Of a DNA stretch of 64,000 nucleotides, positions 14,399 through 25,300 are shown piece after piece. Position numbers and translations under genes: made by a program. Position 1 is the first letter of the stretch. Each line of letters starts with the position of its first letter. The notes beneath the pieces were generated by a model. It saw only the letters and a program-made list of their open reading frames with translations. It was not told the DNA's origin and did not search any database. This DNA is from Aestuariibaculum marinum (GTDB lineage: Bacteria; Bacteroidota; Bacteroidia; Flavobacteriales; Flavobacteriaceae): NCBI RefSeq assembly GCF_014596975.1, contig NZ_JACVXD010000005.1, positions 124,001 to 188,000 on the forward strand. The letters are read 5' to 3'.

Positions 14399-17300
14399 AT
14401 GAAATATAATATAACCAACTTACTTTATAGTTTTTCACTGGTATTGATTTTCTTTACATCATTCCAACTGTCTGCACAATCTTCAGAACAGGTGTTAAGA
14501 GGTCAAGTTATCGATGCTGGAACTAAAGAACCAATTTTAGGGGCAACTGTAATTGAGCAGGATGCCGAAAATAGAACCATAACGGGTGTTGTTACCGATT
14601 TCGACGGGAACTTCGCTATTCGTATAAAGAGTACAAATAATAAATTAGTAATATCAACCATTGGTTATACGACCCAGGTTTTAGAGGTTGGTAATAGACG
14701 AAATTTTGATATTCAACTGGTTGAAAAAGTTGAAGGTTTAGATGAAATCGTTATTACCGGTTCAAAAGGTTCAGACGACGGACTTTTAAACATAGCCGAG
14801 CGTAATTTAACAACCAGTGTGGTAACTGTTAAAGCCAGTGATATTGAAAATACTCAGGCAGCATCGATTGATGAAGCGCTTCAAGGGCGCGTTGCAGGGG
14901 TTGATATTACCGCAAACTCAGGAGATCCGGGTGCGGGAATGCAGATTCGTATTAGGGGTACATCTTCTATTAATGGGTCTTCCGATCCGTTAATTGTAGT
15001 TGATGGAATGCCTTATGAAACATCTATTCCTGAAGATTTTAACTTTGGAACGGCCGATCAGCAAGGCTATGCAGCACTGTTAAACGTGGCACCATCTGAT
15101 ATTGAAAGTATAACCATCTTGAAGGATGCCGCAGCAACCGCAATGTGGGGTGCTCGTGCAGCAGCAGGGGTTTTAATTATTAATACCAAACGTGGATCTG
15201 TAGGATCTCCTAAAATAGGATACACGTTTACAGGTACTTATATGCAAATGCCGAATACCATTCCAATGTTAAACGGAGACCAGTATTCGCAGTTAATACC
15301 AGAGGCCTATATGAACCGTACGGGAACACCGCTTCCTACATCATTACCTGAGTTTCAATACGATCCGCAAGAGGTGTATTACTATAAAAATTATGGTAAT
15401 AATACAGACTGGGTAGATGCCATTACGCAAACCGGACTTACGGGAGAACATAATATTTCTCTTCAGGGTGGTGGTGAACGTGCACGTTATTATTCTTCGG
15501 TGGGTTATTATAACTCAAGAGGGGTAACGAAAGGAACGGCTTATGAGCGTATTAACGGACGTTTAAATTTAGATTATGTCGTGTCAGATCGTATTCGCTT
15601 TAAAGCTGATATCTCTTATACACATTCAGATACCGATAGAAACTATGTAAATGGAACAAGTAATGGGGCTGACAGAATAAGAAGTGTAGCATACGTTAAA
15701 ATGCCAAACATGAGTATTTACGAGTATGATGATGTAGGAGATATAACCCCTAACTATTTTTCACCAGCACAGAATATTCAGGGGCAATATTCAGGAACTT
15801 ATAATCCTGTTGCCATGGCAGAGTTTGCTACAAATAATCAAATAGGAGAGCGTATTGTACCTCACTTTAATTTAAAAGTAGATTTAGTACCAGATCGTTT
15901 AATATCAACCTTCGATATTCAGTATGATTTTAACAGTACTAAAGCAAAATCGTTTTTACCTCAAAATGCAACAGGTAGACCATTTACAGAAACTGTTGTA
16001 AACCGTGCAGCAGATTCTGATGTAGATGTTACAAGTATAACCACTAAAACGAACTTTATTTATACACCGCAATTGGGAGAAAAACATAGTTTTCAATCTA
16101 TTTTATCGTTACAATCAAATGATGTACGTGTTGAAACGCATGAAGCGTTAACATCAAACACAGCATCATCATTGTTAACAGACCCTTCGGTGCCATCAAG
16201 AACTCAGAATTCAGAATTAGTATTAAACACTTATAACGGACAATCTAGAAACGTTGGAGCGTTAATTAATGCACAATATGGATATGATGACCGTTATTTA
16301 TTTAATGTTGGTTTACGTGCCGATGGTAACTCTAAATTTGGTCCGGACAATCGCTATGCTCTGTTTCCTTCGGTATCGACGCGTTGGAGAGTGTCTGCCG
16401 AGAAGTTCATGGAAAGTTTAGACTGGGTAGACGACTTTAGTGTGCGTGCCAGTTTAGGACAGTCGGGACGAGCACCAAGATCAGATTACCGTTATTTTAA
16501 TATATATAGTAATTATCCAACGGAGTACTTAGGTCTTAATGGTATTTACCCGGCAAATATTCAGTTAAATAATTTACGTTGGGAAACACTTATAGGTAAA
16601 AACTTAGGATTTAATATTCAGTTATTTGATAAGCGTGTCATGATGGATATTGATATTTATAAGAATAGAACAAAAGATTTATTATTTAGAAATATTGATA
16701 TTACAACGGTTTCAGGTTACTCAAATTTATCCGATCAAAACGTAGGTACTTTAGATAACCAGGGATGGGAAATAGGTTTAAATACGACGCCTTTTAAAAA
16801 TGATAAATGGACAGTAGATTTCAACTTTAATATTTCAAGAAACCAAAACGTTATTCGCGAAATATCAGAATTCTATCCTAACGAAAGTGGAAATATTGAT
16901 CGTAACGGAGAATATAAGCGTTTCTTACAGGTCGATAATCCATTTGGGTCGTTCTACGGATACAGATTTAAAGGAGTTTATCCAGACCTAGAATCTACAA
17001 AGGCTTTAGATGCTAATGGTAATGTTATAGTAGGGCCTAACGGACAAGAAGTGTATATGCGTTTTAATTATCCTAATATCGACTATACTTTCCAACCGGG
17101 TGATGCAATTTATGAGGATATTAATAAAGATGGTAATATTGATAGTAGAGATATTGTGTACTTAGGTAATAGTAACCCTAAGTTTAGTGGAGGTTTTGGT
17201 CCGTCGTTCTCTTACAACAGACAATTTAAATTACAATTATTCTTTACGTACCGTTTAGATTATGATATCATTAACGGAACCGATATGATTACGACTAATA

Positions 17301-17677
17301 TGTATGGTTTTGATAACCAGAGTAAAGCCGTGTTATCGCGTTGGAGAAATCCAGGAGATGTAACTGATATGCCTCGTGCAGTTTACAGAGGCGGTTATAA
17401 CTGGTTAGGATCTAGCCGTTATGTAGAGGATGCCTCGTTCTTAAGGTTCAGATCGGCAACATTTAGTTATAATTTTGGTAAGAAGTTTTTGAAAAGTATA
17501 AAATTAGACGATTTGAACTTGTTTTTTACAGCTGATAATATCATGACTTTTACGAAGTATCGTGGTCAGGACCCAGAAGTAGGAAGAGGAGCTCCAGGTG
17601 TATTTGGAATATCAATAGACAATTCTCGAACACCACCAACCAGACGTTTCACTTTAGGATTAAGAACCAGATTTTAA
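14399..17677 (+). CDS. susC: SusC/RagA-type TonB-dependent outer-membrane transporter
   Basis: 1092 residues. Signal peptide cleaved near QLSAQ (residue 27). A carboxypeptidase-regulatory-like domain covers about 32-112 (GQVIDAGTKEPILGATVIE). A TonB-box-like EIVIT lies at 116-120. The plug domain has the SusC signature LKDAAATAMWGARAAAGV near residues 240-260. A 22-strand barrel follows, ending in LGLRTRF with the C-terminal Phe expected for BAM insertion. The length is normal. It imports oligosaccharides across the outer membrane with the SusD encoded 12 bp downstream, powered by TonB. The substrate cannot be read from the sequence. The symbol denotes the family, not orthology to the starch system. 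Confidence 0.93.
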   Translation: MKYNITNLLYSFSLVLIFFTSFQLSAQSSEQVLRGQVIDAGTKEPILGATVIEQDAENRTITGVVTDFDGNFAIRIKSTNNKLVISTIGYTTQVLEVGNRRNFDIQLVEKVEGLDEIVITGSKGSDDGLLNIAERNLTTSVVTVKASDIENTQAASIDEALQGRVAGVDITANSGDPGAGMQIRIRGTSSINGSSDPLIVVDGMPYETSIPEDFNFGTADQQGYAALLNVAPSDIESITILKDAAATAMWGARAAAGVLIINTKRGSVGSPKIGYTFTGTYMQMPNTIPMLNGDQYSQLIPEAYMNRTGTPLPTSLPEFQYDPQEVYYYKNYGNNTDWVDAITQTGLTGEHNISLQGGGERARYYSSVGYYNSRGVTKGTAYERINGRLNLDYVVSDRIRFKADISYTHSDTDRNYVNGTSNGADRIRSVAYVKMPNMSIYEYDDVGDITPNYFSPAQNIQGQYSGTYNPVAMAEFATNNQIGERIVPHFNLKVDLVPDRLISTFDIQYDFNSTKAKSFLPQNATGRPFTETVVNRAADSDVDVTSITTKTNFIYTPQLGEKHSFQSILSLQSNDVRVETHEALTSNTASSLLTDPSVPSRTQNSELVLNTYNGQSRNVGALINAQYGYDDRYLFNVGLRADGNSKFGPDNRYALFPSVSTRWRVSAEKFMESLDWVDDFSVRASLGQSGRAPRSDYRYFNIYSNYPTEYLGLNGIYPANIQLNNLRWETLIGKNLGFNIQLFDKRVMMDIDIYKNRTKDLLFRNIDITTVSGYSNLSDQNVGTLDNQGWEIGLNTTPFKNDKWTVDFNFNISRNQNVIREISEFYPNESGNIDRNGEYKRFLQVDNPFGSFYGYRFKGVYPDLESTKALDANGNVIVGPNGQEVYMRFNYPNIDYTFQPGDAIYEDINKDGNIDSRDIVYLGNSNPKFSGGFGPSFSYNRQFKLQLFFTYRLDYDIINGTDMITTNMYGFDNQSKAVLSRWRNPGDVTDMPRAVYRGGYNWLGSSRYVEDASFLRFRSATFSYNFGKKFLKSIKLDDLNLFFTADNIMTFTKYRGQDPEVGRGAPGVFGISIDNSRTPPTRRFTLGLRTRF

Positions 17678-17689
17678 AACTTATTCAAC

Positions 17690-19180
17690 ATGAGAAAAAA
17701 AATAATATATAGCCTAGTATTAATTGTTGTTTGTCTAACACAGGCCTGCGACAGTTATCTAGACTTGCAACCGGAAAACGGAACAACTCGTGACGAATTC
17801 TGGAAAACGAAAGAAGATGTTCAAGCCGCAGTTATAGGTATTTATTCCGGATTATTAAATACACCGGGATCAGGAACAACTATAGCAGAATACAGTTTTA
17901 TGTATGGTGAACTTAGAGGAGGAATGGTTGGTGCTGGTGCTTTTTCCAGTGATGATCAAAGAGATATTATAACTTCTAATATTTTACCTGTAAATTCTGT
18001 TGCTTCGTGGGGGGCTTTTTATACGGTTATTAATTACTGTAACACGGTCATCGATTTGGCTCCAGATGTTTTAGCCTTAGACCCAACCTTTACCCAACAA
18101 CAATTAGATCAGTATTTATCTGAAGCTTTAGCGATAAGAGCATATTTATATTTTACTTTGGCCAGAGCGTTTAGAGACGTGCCTTTAAAATTAGAAGCAA
18201 CCTTATCTGACGATGATAATTTCCAAATACCAACATCAACACAAGAGGTTATTTTTGCTCAGGTCGTTACAGACTTAAAAGCAGCTTTAAATTCAGCGGT
18301 TGAAGATTATGGAGATATTCCTTCAAACAAAGGGCGCATAACAAAAGACGCTATAAATGCGATGCTAGCCGATGTATATTTATGGCAGGAAGATTATACC
18401 AATGCCTTAATGGCGGCCGATGAGGTTGTGAATTCTTCGGCAGGTTACGAGTTGATACCAGGAGGTCCATCTTGGTTCACCACTGTATTTGCCAGAGGAA
18501 ATTCTATAGAAAGTATTTTCGAATTCCAATATACACCAGAAAATCGAGGACCTTTTAATGAGATATTTTTAAACAGACCAGAGTATTTAGCTGATGCAAG
18601 TGTATTAGAAGATGTTTTCGGTTTAGATTTTGAAGACCCAGAAAATAAAGATGTTCGTGGAGAGCGCGCTTCATTAGTTCCGGGTACGAATGAAATCTAC
18701 AAATTTACAGGTCTAAATGTAGATCAAAGAAAATCAAATCAGGAATCTGATACCCATTGGTTCGTGTATCGTTATGCTGATGTGTTATTAATGAAAGCAG
18801 AAGCACTTAACGAATTAGATAGAGGCGATGAGGCTCTAGAGATTGTAGATGAGATTCGTGAGTCTAGATTAGCAATTGAACTTACAGAAGAACAAGTAAC
18901 AGGAGCCGATAAACACGGTGTACGTATGTATATTTTAGCCGAAAGAGCGAGAGAACTTGCTTTTGAAGGTAAACGATGGTTTGATGTATTACGTAATGCT
19001 AGAAAAGATAATTATGCCTACATAGACATTATTTTAAATGTTGCTATTGAATCTGCTCCAGCGAACCAACAGCAAAGTATTGTTGCAAAATTAAAAGATC
19101 CTAACAGCCATTATTTACCAATTAATGAATATGAGCTGTACACTAACAAAGCCCTTGTGCAAAATCCATTTTACAAATAA
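17690..19180 (+). CDS. susD: SusD/RagB-type glycan-binding lipoprotein
   Basis: 496 residues. Lipoprotein signal ends in LTQACDSYLDLQPEN (Cys20), with the DxYLDxxP start shared by SusD proteins. The N-terminal SusD-like part (FWKTKEDVQAAVIGIYSGL) and the C-terminal RagB/SusD half (HWFVYRYADVLLMKAEALNEL; LAERARELAFEGKRWFDVLR) are both complete. TPR-like helices occupy the middle. It caps the SusC barrel and binds substrate at the cell surface. It follows SusC by 12 bp and precedes a fasciclin lipoprotein by 11 bp. Confidence 0.93.
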   Translation: MRKKIIYSLVLIVVCLTQACDSYLDLQPENGTTRDEFWKTKEDVQAAVIGIYSGLLNTPGSGTTIAEYSFMYGELRGGMVGAGAFSSDDQRDIITSNILPVNSVASWGAFYTVINYCNTVIDLAPDVLALDPTFTQQQLDQYLSEALAIRAYLYFTLARAFRDVPLKLEATLSDDDNFQIPTSTQEVIFAQVVTDLKAALNSAVEDYGDIPSNKGRITKDAINAMLADVYLWQEDYTNALMAADEVVNSSAGYELIPGGPSWFTTVFARGNSIESIFEFQYTPENRGPFNEIFLNRPEYLADASVLEDVFGLDFEDPENKDVRGERASLVPGTNEIYKFTGLNVDQRKSNQESDTHWFVYRYADVLLMKAEALNELDRGDEALEIVDEIRESRLAIELTEEQVTGADKHGVRMYILAERARELAFEGKRWFDVLRNARKDNYAYIDIILNVAIESAPANQQQSIVAKLKDPNSHYLPINEYELYTNKALVQNPFYK

Positions 19181-19191
19181 AAAATTGTGTC

Positions 19192-20871
19192 ATGAAAAAT
19201 ATATTCAAATTACCCAGTGTGTTACGATTTGTGTGTTTGACTCTTATTGCGACGGTAGTTTTATTTAACTGCTCGGAGGAAAAGTTTAAAGAGTCTACTG
19301 ATGAGACCTTGAATATCACAGAGTTTTTAAGAGCCAATACAGAACAATATTCGTTGTTTCTTGAAATTTTAGATATTACGGATTATGCCTCGTTTATGAA
19401 TACGTATGGAACATATACCTTGTTCCTGCCAACAAATGAAGCAGTTGAAGCTTACATGGCCGATTTAGGAGTCAGTACTCTGGCAAGTGTGCCTCTTGAA
19501 GATCTTCAAGAGCTTGCCAAGTTGCACATTTTAGAACAAAAAATTGTTACTACCTCCTTTACCGATGGAAAAATAACCTCACCTAGTATGCAGGGGCAAT
19601 TCCTTATTACTGGAGCGGTTAATAGTGCGGACGGATCGAGTATTGTGGTAAATAAATCAGCAAAAATTACAACTTCAAATGTTGAGGTTGGAAATGGAGT
19701 TATACACGAAATTGATGAGGTTTTAAGAGTTGCTACAAAAACTCTAGCTGAAACAATTGAAAGCGATCCTTCATTATCATTATTTACTGAAGCTTTAAAA
19801 GCTACCGGCTGGTATGAGGAGCTTGATCGCCCGATTACTTATGTAGATAGTGTGCCATCTTATTTAAGTGTTATAGCGCAAACCAATGCCGTTTTTGAAG
19901 AGGCAGGATACAATAACTTAGATGATTTAAAAGCGAGATATAGCCATTTAGATGACCCTATGAATCCAGAAGATAGTTTAAACTTGTTTGTAGCTTATAG
20001 AATTTCTCCTGGGTTAAATTATTTAGCAGATTTAGCGGTTACGCCGGCATTATTAACTAAAGCACCTTTAGAAGTAATTAGTATTAAGTTGGCAGCAGAT
20101 ACGCTTTTAATCAACGAAGAAACGTTTAATGGTATACTTGAAAAAGGCGTTGAAATAGACAGAGATCCAAGTGATGAAACAACGTCTAACGGAGTGTTGC
20201 ATTTAGTTAAGGAGAACTATTTTATTAAGAAACGTTTGCCTGCTCCAGTATATTTTGATCTTGGAGATCAGCCTGAGTTCAGACAATTAAGTTCTGTTTA
20301 TAGAGTGCCAGGTATGTGGGCTTCATTGTCAGATGCCGAATTGGCTGATGTTACCTGGGAAGGTAGCCCAAGTGTAACATATTCATGTTTCGATTTAGGT
20401 AGTTCCAGTAGACCTGGATGGCATGGTGATGTTTTAGATATTCTTCGTTTAAGAGATGGGTATATCAATAATATAGAGTTTAACACACCAGTAATTATTA
20501 AAGGTCAGTATAAAGTATGGATTTCGTGGCGTCAAAATTCTAGAGCACCTAATTCAGTTAGAGCTTATTTTAATGATACGCCATTGGCAAGAACCTTTAA
20601 TATGACAGAATATGGAGATAGTAGTACACCAGAGCGTGTTTTAGAGTCGCAAGGGTATAAACGTCATATATCACCATTTACATCAAGATATAACTGTAGA
20701 TTATTAGGTGTTATTAATGTAGAAACGACAGGAAGGCACAAATTCAGGTTACAATCTTTGGCTTACGCTGGAGGTAACAGTTGGTTTGATGTTGTAGAGT
20801 TTAGACCGGTAGATATGGATCAGTTGTATCCTAAGTTCGAAGCCGGAGGAGACGGATTAATCTACGAATAA
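19192..20871 (+). CDS. fasciclin-domain lipoprotein with beta-rich C-terminal domain
   Basis: 559 residues. Signal ends in VVLFNCSEEK (Cys27). FAS1 repeat 1 covers about 45-185 (YTLFLPTNEAVEAYM, NGVIHEIDEVL). Repeat 2 covers about 190-350, more diverged (YLSVIAQTNAVFEEAGY, NGVLHLVKENYF). Residues about 355-555 form a separate beta-rich domain (VTWEGSPSVTYSCFDLGSSS, KVWISWRQNSRAPNSVRAYF, GNSWFDVVEFRPVD) of the kind labelled DUF5108 after fasciclin domains; by pattern it could be a carbohydrate-binding jelly roll. It sits 11 bp after SusD and 35 bp before a shorter relative, probably an old duplication. It is likely a surface accessory of the transporter. Confidence 0.8.
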   Translation: MKNIFKLPSVLRFVCLTLIATVVLFNCSEEKFKESTDETLNITEFLRANTEQYSLFLEILDITDYASFMNTYGTYTLFLPTNEAVEAYMADLGVSTLASVPLEDLQELAKLHILEQKIVTTSFTDGKITSPSMQGQFLITGAVNSADGSSIVVNKSAKITTSNVEVGNGVIHEIDEVLRVATKTLAETIESDPSLSLFTEALKATGWYEELDRPITYVDSVPSYLSVIAQTNAVFEEAGYNNLDDLKARYSHLDDPMNPEDSLNLFVAYRISPGLNYLADLAVTPALLTKAPLEVISIKLAADTLLINEETFNGILEKGVEIDRDPSDETTSNGVLHLVKENYFIKKRLPAPVYFDLGDQPEFRQLSSVYRVPGMWASLSDAELADVTWEGSPSVTYSCFDLGSSSRPGWHGDVLDILRLRDGYINNIEFNTPVIIKGQYKVWISWRQNSRAPNSVRAYFNDTPLARTFNMTEYGDSSTPERVLESQGYKRHISPFTSRYNCRLLGVINVETTGRHKFRLQSLAYAGGNSWFDVVEFRPVDMDQLYPKFEAGGDGLIYE

Positions 20872-20906
20872 AAAGGCATAATATTAACTAAACTAATCCA
20901 ATAAGG

Positions 20907-22367
20907 ATGAAGATATCAATAAACAAATATTCTAAAGCTATATTAGCAAGTTTATCTCTTATGGCAGTCGTTTCATGTTCCGATCCATGGGACGACCATG
21001 CTGAGAGTTCTGACGATAATTTAAAGCAGAACTTGGGAGAGCGTCTTACCAGTATTTCTGAAACTTCAGAATTTGGTAAGTTGTTAACAGAAACAGGATA
21101 CGATCGTGTACTTGCCAATACAAAGACATACACGGTTTGGGCGCCTACAAATGAAGCCATGGCGTCAGTTCCAGCCAACGAATTGGTAAATTTAAACAGT
21201 AAAAAGCGATTTGTAAGTAACCATATAGCGCTTACCGCTTTTGGGTCGATTTCAAATCAAGATACGGTAACTGTAAAAATGTTGTCTACTAAAAACCTTG
21301 AGTTTATAGGAGGCAAGGTTATGGATGGTGCTTCGGTAGTCACTGCAGATCAATATACTTCAAATGGAGTGTATCACATTGTAAGCGATGCATTGGTACC
21401 AAGATCTAATATCTGGGAGTATATTAAAAGTATGAATGGAAGTAATGCTATGAGCAGCTATTTACTATCGCTTAATGAATTTAATATTTACCAGTCTGAT
21501 AGTACGGCTAAAGCTATGGCAGAGACCATGCCTGGTGTGTATTCCGATTCTTTAACGAATTCCTATTTAAAGAATGTTTATAATTTAAATAATGAAAATA
21601 ATAAATACACTTTCTTTTTATTGGAAGATGATGCTTTCAATACCGAAGTTCAGAAGCTAGAGCCTTACTTAACAAAAAGTAATGCAGATTCAACTACAAC
21701 CTATGCAAGTTATTTCACAACAAGGGATTTTGCGTTTCACAAGTCTATATCTCAGGAAAACCTACCGGATACATTAGTCTCAAGGTTTGGGGTAAAAGTA
21801 CCAATTAATAAAGACAATATTATTCAACAAGTACCTTTAAGTAATGGTGTTTTATACATGGTAGGTGCTATGGATGTACCTTTAGAGACGAGACTTCTAA
21901 CGAAACAAATTGAAGGAGAGAACCCAAGTGGTTTTAGTCAAGGAGATAAGCGTGGAAACACCTATTACAGAGAAAAGGAAGATTTGTATGGAGTGATGTT
22001 TAATGACATTATGGTACAGAATCATGGAGAACCATTATTCTCTATCTATTACGGTGCAAGTAATTTATACAGTACAACTTATAAAGTGTATTGGAGAGCT
22101 ATAAACGATATCCAATCTAACACATTTCAACAACGTTTACGTTTTGGAGGAATGTTTAATGAGTTGGGAGAAGTTGTAGATCCGATAGCAACCTTAGATT
22201 ACACAGATGTTCCTCCAAATATTTATGATGAGATATACATTGGGGAGTTTACGCTGGAAGAGGCAGGAGATTTAGATTTGATTTCTTTAATCGCTGCCAA
22301 TTCAGGAAGTAACGGAGTGAACACGTTAACCTTAGATTATATTAAACTAGTACCAGTTATTAAATAA
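20907..22367 (+). CDS. fasciclin-domain lipoprotein, second of tandem pair
   Basis: 486 residues. Signal ends in AVVSCSDPWDDH (Cys24); the DPWDDH motif is common in fasciclin lipoproteins of this kind. FAS1 repeat 1 covers about 40-175 (YTVWAPTNEAMASV, NGVYHIVSDAL). Repeat 2 covers about 180-325 (YTFFLLEDDAFNTEV, NGVLYMVGAMDV). The C-terminal 150 residues are beta-rich (IYYGASNLYSTTYKVYWRA; LTLDYIKLVPVI), parallel to the C-terminal domain of the preceding protein. The leader contains TAACTAAACTAAT (20885-20897), identical to the leader of the gene at 10654. The stop codon overlaps the next SusC start by one base. Confidence 0.8.
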   Translation: MKISINKYSKAILASLSLMAVVSCSDPWDDHAESSDDNLKQNLGERLTSISETSEFGKLLTETGYDRVLANTKTYTVWAPTNEAMASVPANELVNLNSKKRFVSNHIALTAFGSISNQDTVTVKMLSTKNLEFIGGKVMDGASVVTADQYTSNGVYHIVSDALVPRSNIWEYIKSMNGSNAMSSYLLSLNEFNIYQSDSTAKAMAETMPGVYSDSLTNSYLKNVYNLNNENNKYTFFLLEDDAFNTEVQKLEPYLTKSNADSTTTYASYFTTRDFAFHKSISQENLPDTLVSRFGVKVPINKDNIIQQVPLSNGVLYMVGAMDVPLETRLLTKQIEGENPSGFSQGDKRGNTYYREKEDLYGVMFNDIMVQNHGEPLFSIYYGASNLYSTTYKVYWRAINDIQSNTFQQRLRFGGMFNELGEVVDPIATLDYTDVPPNIYDEIYIGEFTLEEAGDLDLISLIAANSGSNGVNTLTLDYIKLVPVIK

Positions 22368-25300
22368 TGTCTTTTAAACCAACTATTATGCTCAAAATAT
22401 TTAAACTAACCGGTCTACTTTGTATACTTCTATTTGGTGGGGCTATAGGAAATCTTTATGCGCAGGATTCAGGTTCTAATGCAGAAAGTACCCAAACCAA
22501 TAAAGGTATCGAAATAAAAGGCCTTATTAAAAATGCTAAAACAGGGGAAGGAATTTCCGGAATCAATGTTGCTGTAAAAGATTTTTCTGCAGCTATATCA
22601 GACGATGATGGTAATTTCTCAATTAAAGTTCCTCATTTAAATGCTTTATTAATGCTGAGTGCTGAAGGGTATCAAACAAAAGTGGTGCCTTTAAATAAAA
22701 GAGAAACAGGCTTGGAAATTAGTCTGTTTGAAGATAATTATTCTCAGTTTTACCAAAACGCAAATTTACCAGGAAGCGAAAAACGTCAATATTCAAATTC
22801 TAAGGCAGCCAATGTATTAGATTTTAATAAAGATCAATGGGGTAACCCGGTAAATCAATCTGTTGGAAACTTTTTGCAAGGTCGAATAGCAGGACTTAAC
22901 AGTGTCGGGAAATCAGGTGTGCCTGGTGCAGGTGCTTATTTAACCTTAAGAGGTTTTAATTCACTTTATGCAACCAATAAACCACTTATTGTTGTTGATG
23001 GTATGGTCTATGATGATGAAGATTACGGTTCTGGAATCATTCAGTACAATAGTTCTTCTCCTTTAGCTTTAATTGATGTTAAAGATATTGAAGATGTTAC
23101 CGTGCTAAAAGACGGGTCCTCAATATATGGGGTAAAGGGTGCTAATGGGGTGATTATCATTACAACAACCCGCCCAACTGAATTAAGTACTAAAATTGAT
23201 TTTACCATGTATAGCGGTATGAACGAAGATCCAAAACAGTTACCCGTTATGCGTCCTTGGGAATTCAGACCTTATTTAACACAATTAATGGCGTCACGAG
23301 GCGATAGTCAGGAACAAATCGCTAGTATGCCATGGGTAAACGATAATCCGCAAGGTTTTAATTATTACCCATATCACAATGTAACAAACTGGCAGGATCA
23401 GGTATTTAAAAGTAGCACCAATCAGAACTATTTCTTGAAAGTAAGAGGTGGAGATGACATCGCTAAATACGGGCTTTCGGTAGGCTTTTTAAACAATCAA
23501 GGTGTTCTAGGGGAGTCTAACCTAAAACGCTACAGCACAAGGTTGAATGCAGCATTACGATTAACCGATAAGTTATCTGTTGATGCCAACCTATCGTTTA
23601 TTTTTAACGAAGAAAATTTATATGATCAAGGGACTGCTTATAAAACAAGTCCTTTGCATTTAGCCTTAACCAAATCGCCATTTACAGCGGTTAATGTAAT
23701 AGATGAACAAGGTGATGTGTCTCCAAATTTGGCTGATGTAGATATGTTTAATATAGGAAACCCTGTTTCGATATTAGAAAACGGATTTGGAATAAATAAG
23801 AATTATCGCTTTTTCGGAAACCTAAACTTCGATTATACTTTTAGTGATGCATTTAAAGCGAATTTAATTATAGGTTTAAATTATAATAAAGAGCGTGAGC
23901 GTTTCTTTATTCCAGATTTTGGTGTAGCTGATATTACATTACCAACAGCTATAGCTGGTAACCGAAGTGGTAGTGAAGTGCAACGTTACTATTCTCTATT
24001 TACAGATGCTTATTTGTCGTATACAAAAAGTATAGATTTTAAACACAATTTCGATGTACGTCTGGGATCACGGACCCAGTCTAACGAATCTGAAAGTGAT
24101 TTAGGATTAGGGTATAATTCAGCAACCGATGATTTTACAACAGTAGGGTCTGGAAGTAACCTGTTAAGGTATGTTGGAGGTCAGTTAGGAGACTGGAAAT
24201 GGGTAAATAACTATTTAAGTTTAGATTATAATTATGTAAATAAATACTTTGTTACACTTAATACCGCTTACGATGGTTCAAGTCGTTTTGGGGAAACGGT
24301 AAATTTTGCACCCATGGGAGCTGTTTCGGCAGCTTGGTTAATTTCATCAGAAAGCTTTTTAAAGGATTCAAACTTCATTAATCTTTTAAAATTAAGAGCT
24401 TCAGCAGGAGTTAGTGGTAATGACGATATTGGAAACTATACAGCCCAACAGTTATATGTGTCTCAAAATCTTTTGGGAATGCAAGGCTTGGTTAGAGGAA
24501 ACATTGGAAATCCAGATCTTAAACATGAAAAGGTAACAAAATTTGATTTAGGATTAGATGTGGCTTTATTTAATGAACGCCTTAACGCAACTTTTGATGT
24601 GTATTCTAATAAAACCACAGATATGATAATCTATGAGTCAACAAATACGACTTCTGGTTTTGATTATATGGCTACTAATAGCGGTAGTATGCGAACTCAA
24701 GGTTTCGATTTAGGGCTTAATAGTCGCCTTATAAATACACCCGATGTTCAGTTCGATTTAGGAGTGAACTTAAGTGCCTACGAAAACGAAGTTTTAAACA
24801 TTCCAAACGATCGTATCATAACTAATTTTGGAGGAGCAACTTATGTTACGCATGAAGGTCTTGATGCGAATTTATTCTATGGGTATCAAGCTAATGGTGT
24901 TTACAGTACCACAGCGCAAGCCAATGCAGACGGTTTATCACGTCGTTTATCTAATGGAACATTAGTGCCTTTTGGAGGTGGAGATGTCATTTTCGAGGAT
25001 CTTAATGGAGATAAAATTATAGATGAAAAGGACCGTAAAATTATTGGTAACCCAAATCCAGATTTAACAGGTAGTGTAAGTGCTAACTTAACATTTAAAA
25101 AATTCACTATTTCAGGATTATTTAATTTCTCTGTAGGGAACGATATTTACAATGGAGTACGCAGAAGTTTAGAGTCTATGAGTAGTTTCGATAACCAGAG
25201 TATTGCAATTAACAATCGCTGGGTTGCTGAGGGACAGGAAACGTCAATTCCAAAAGCAACTTGGGGAGACCCAATGGGGAATGCGTCTTTTTCTAGTCGT

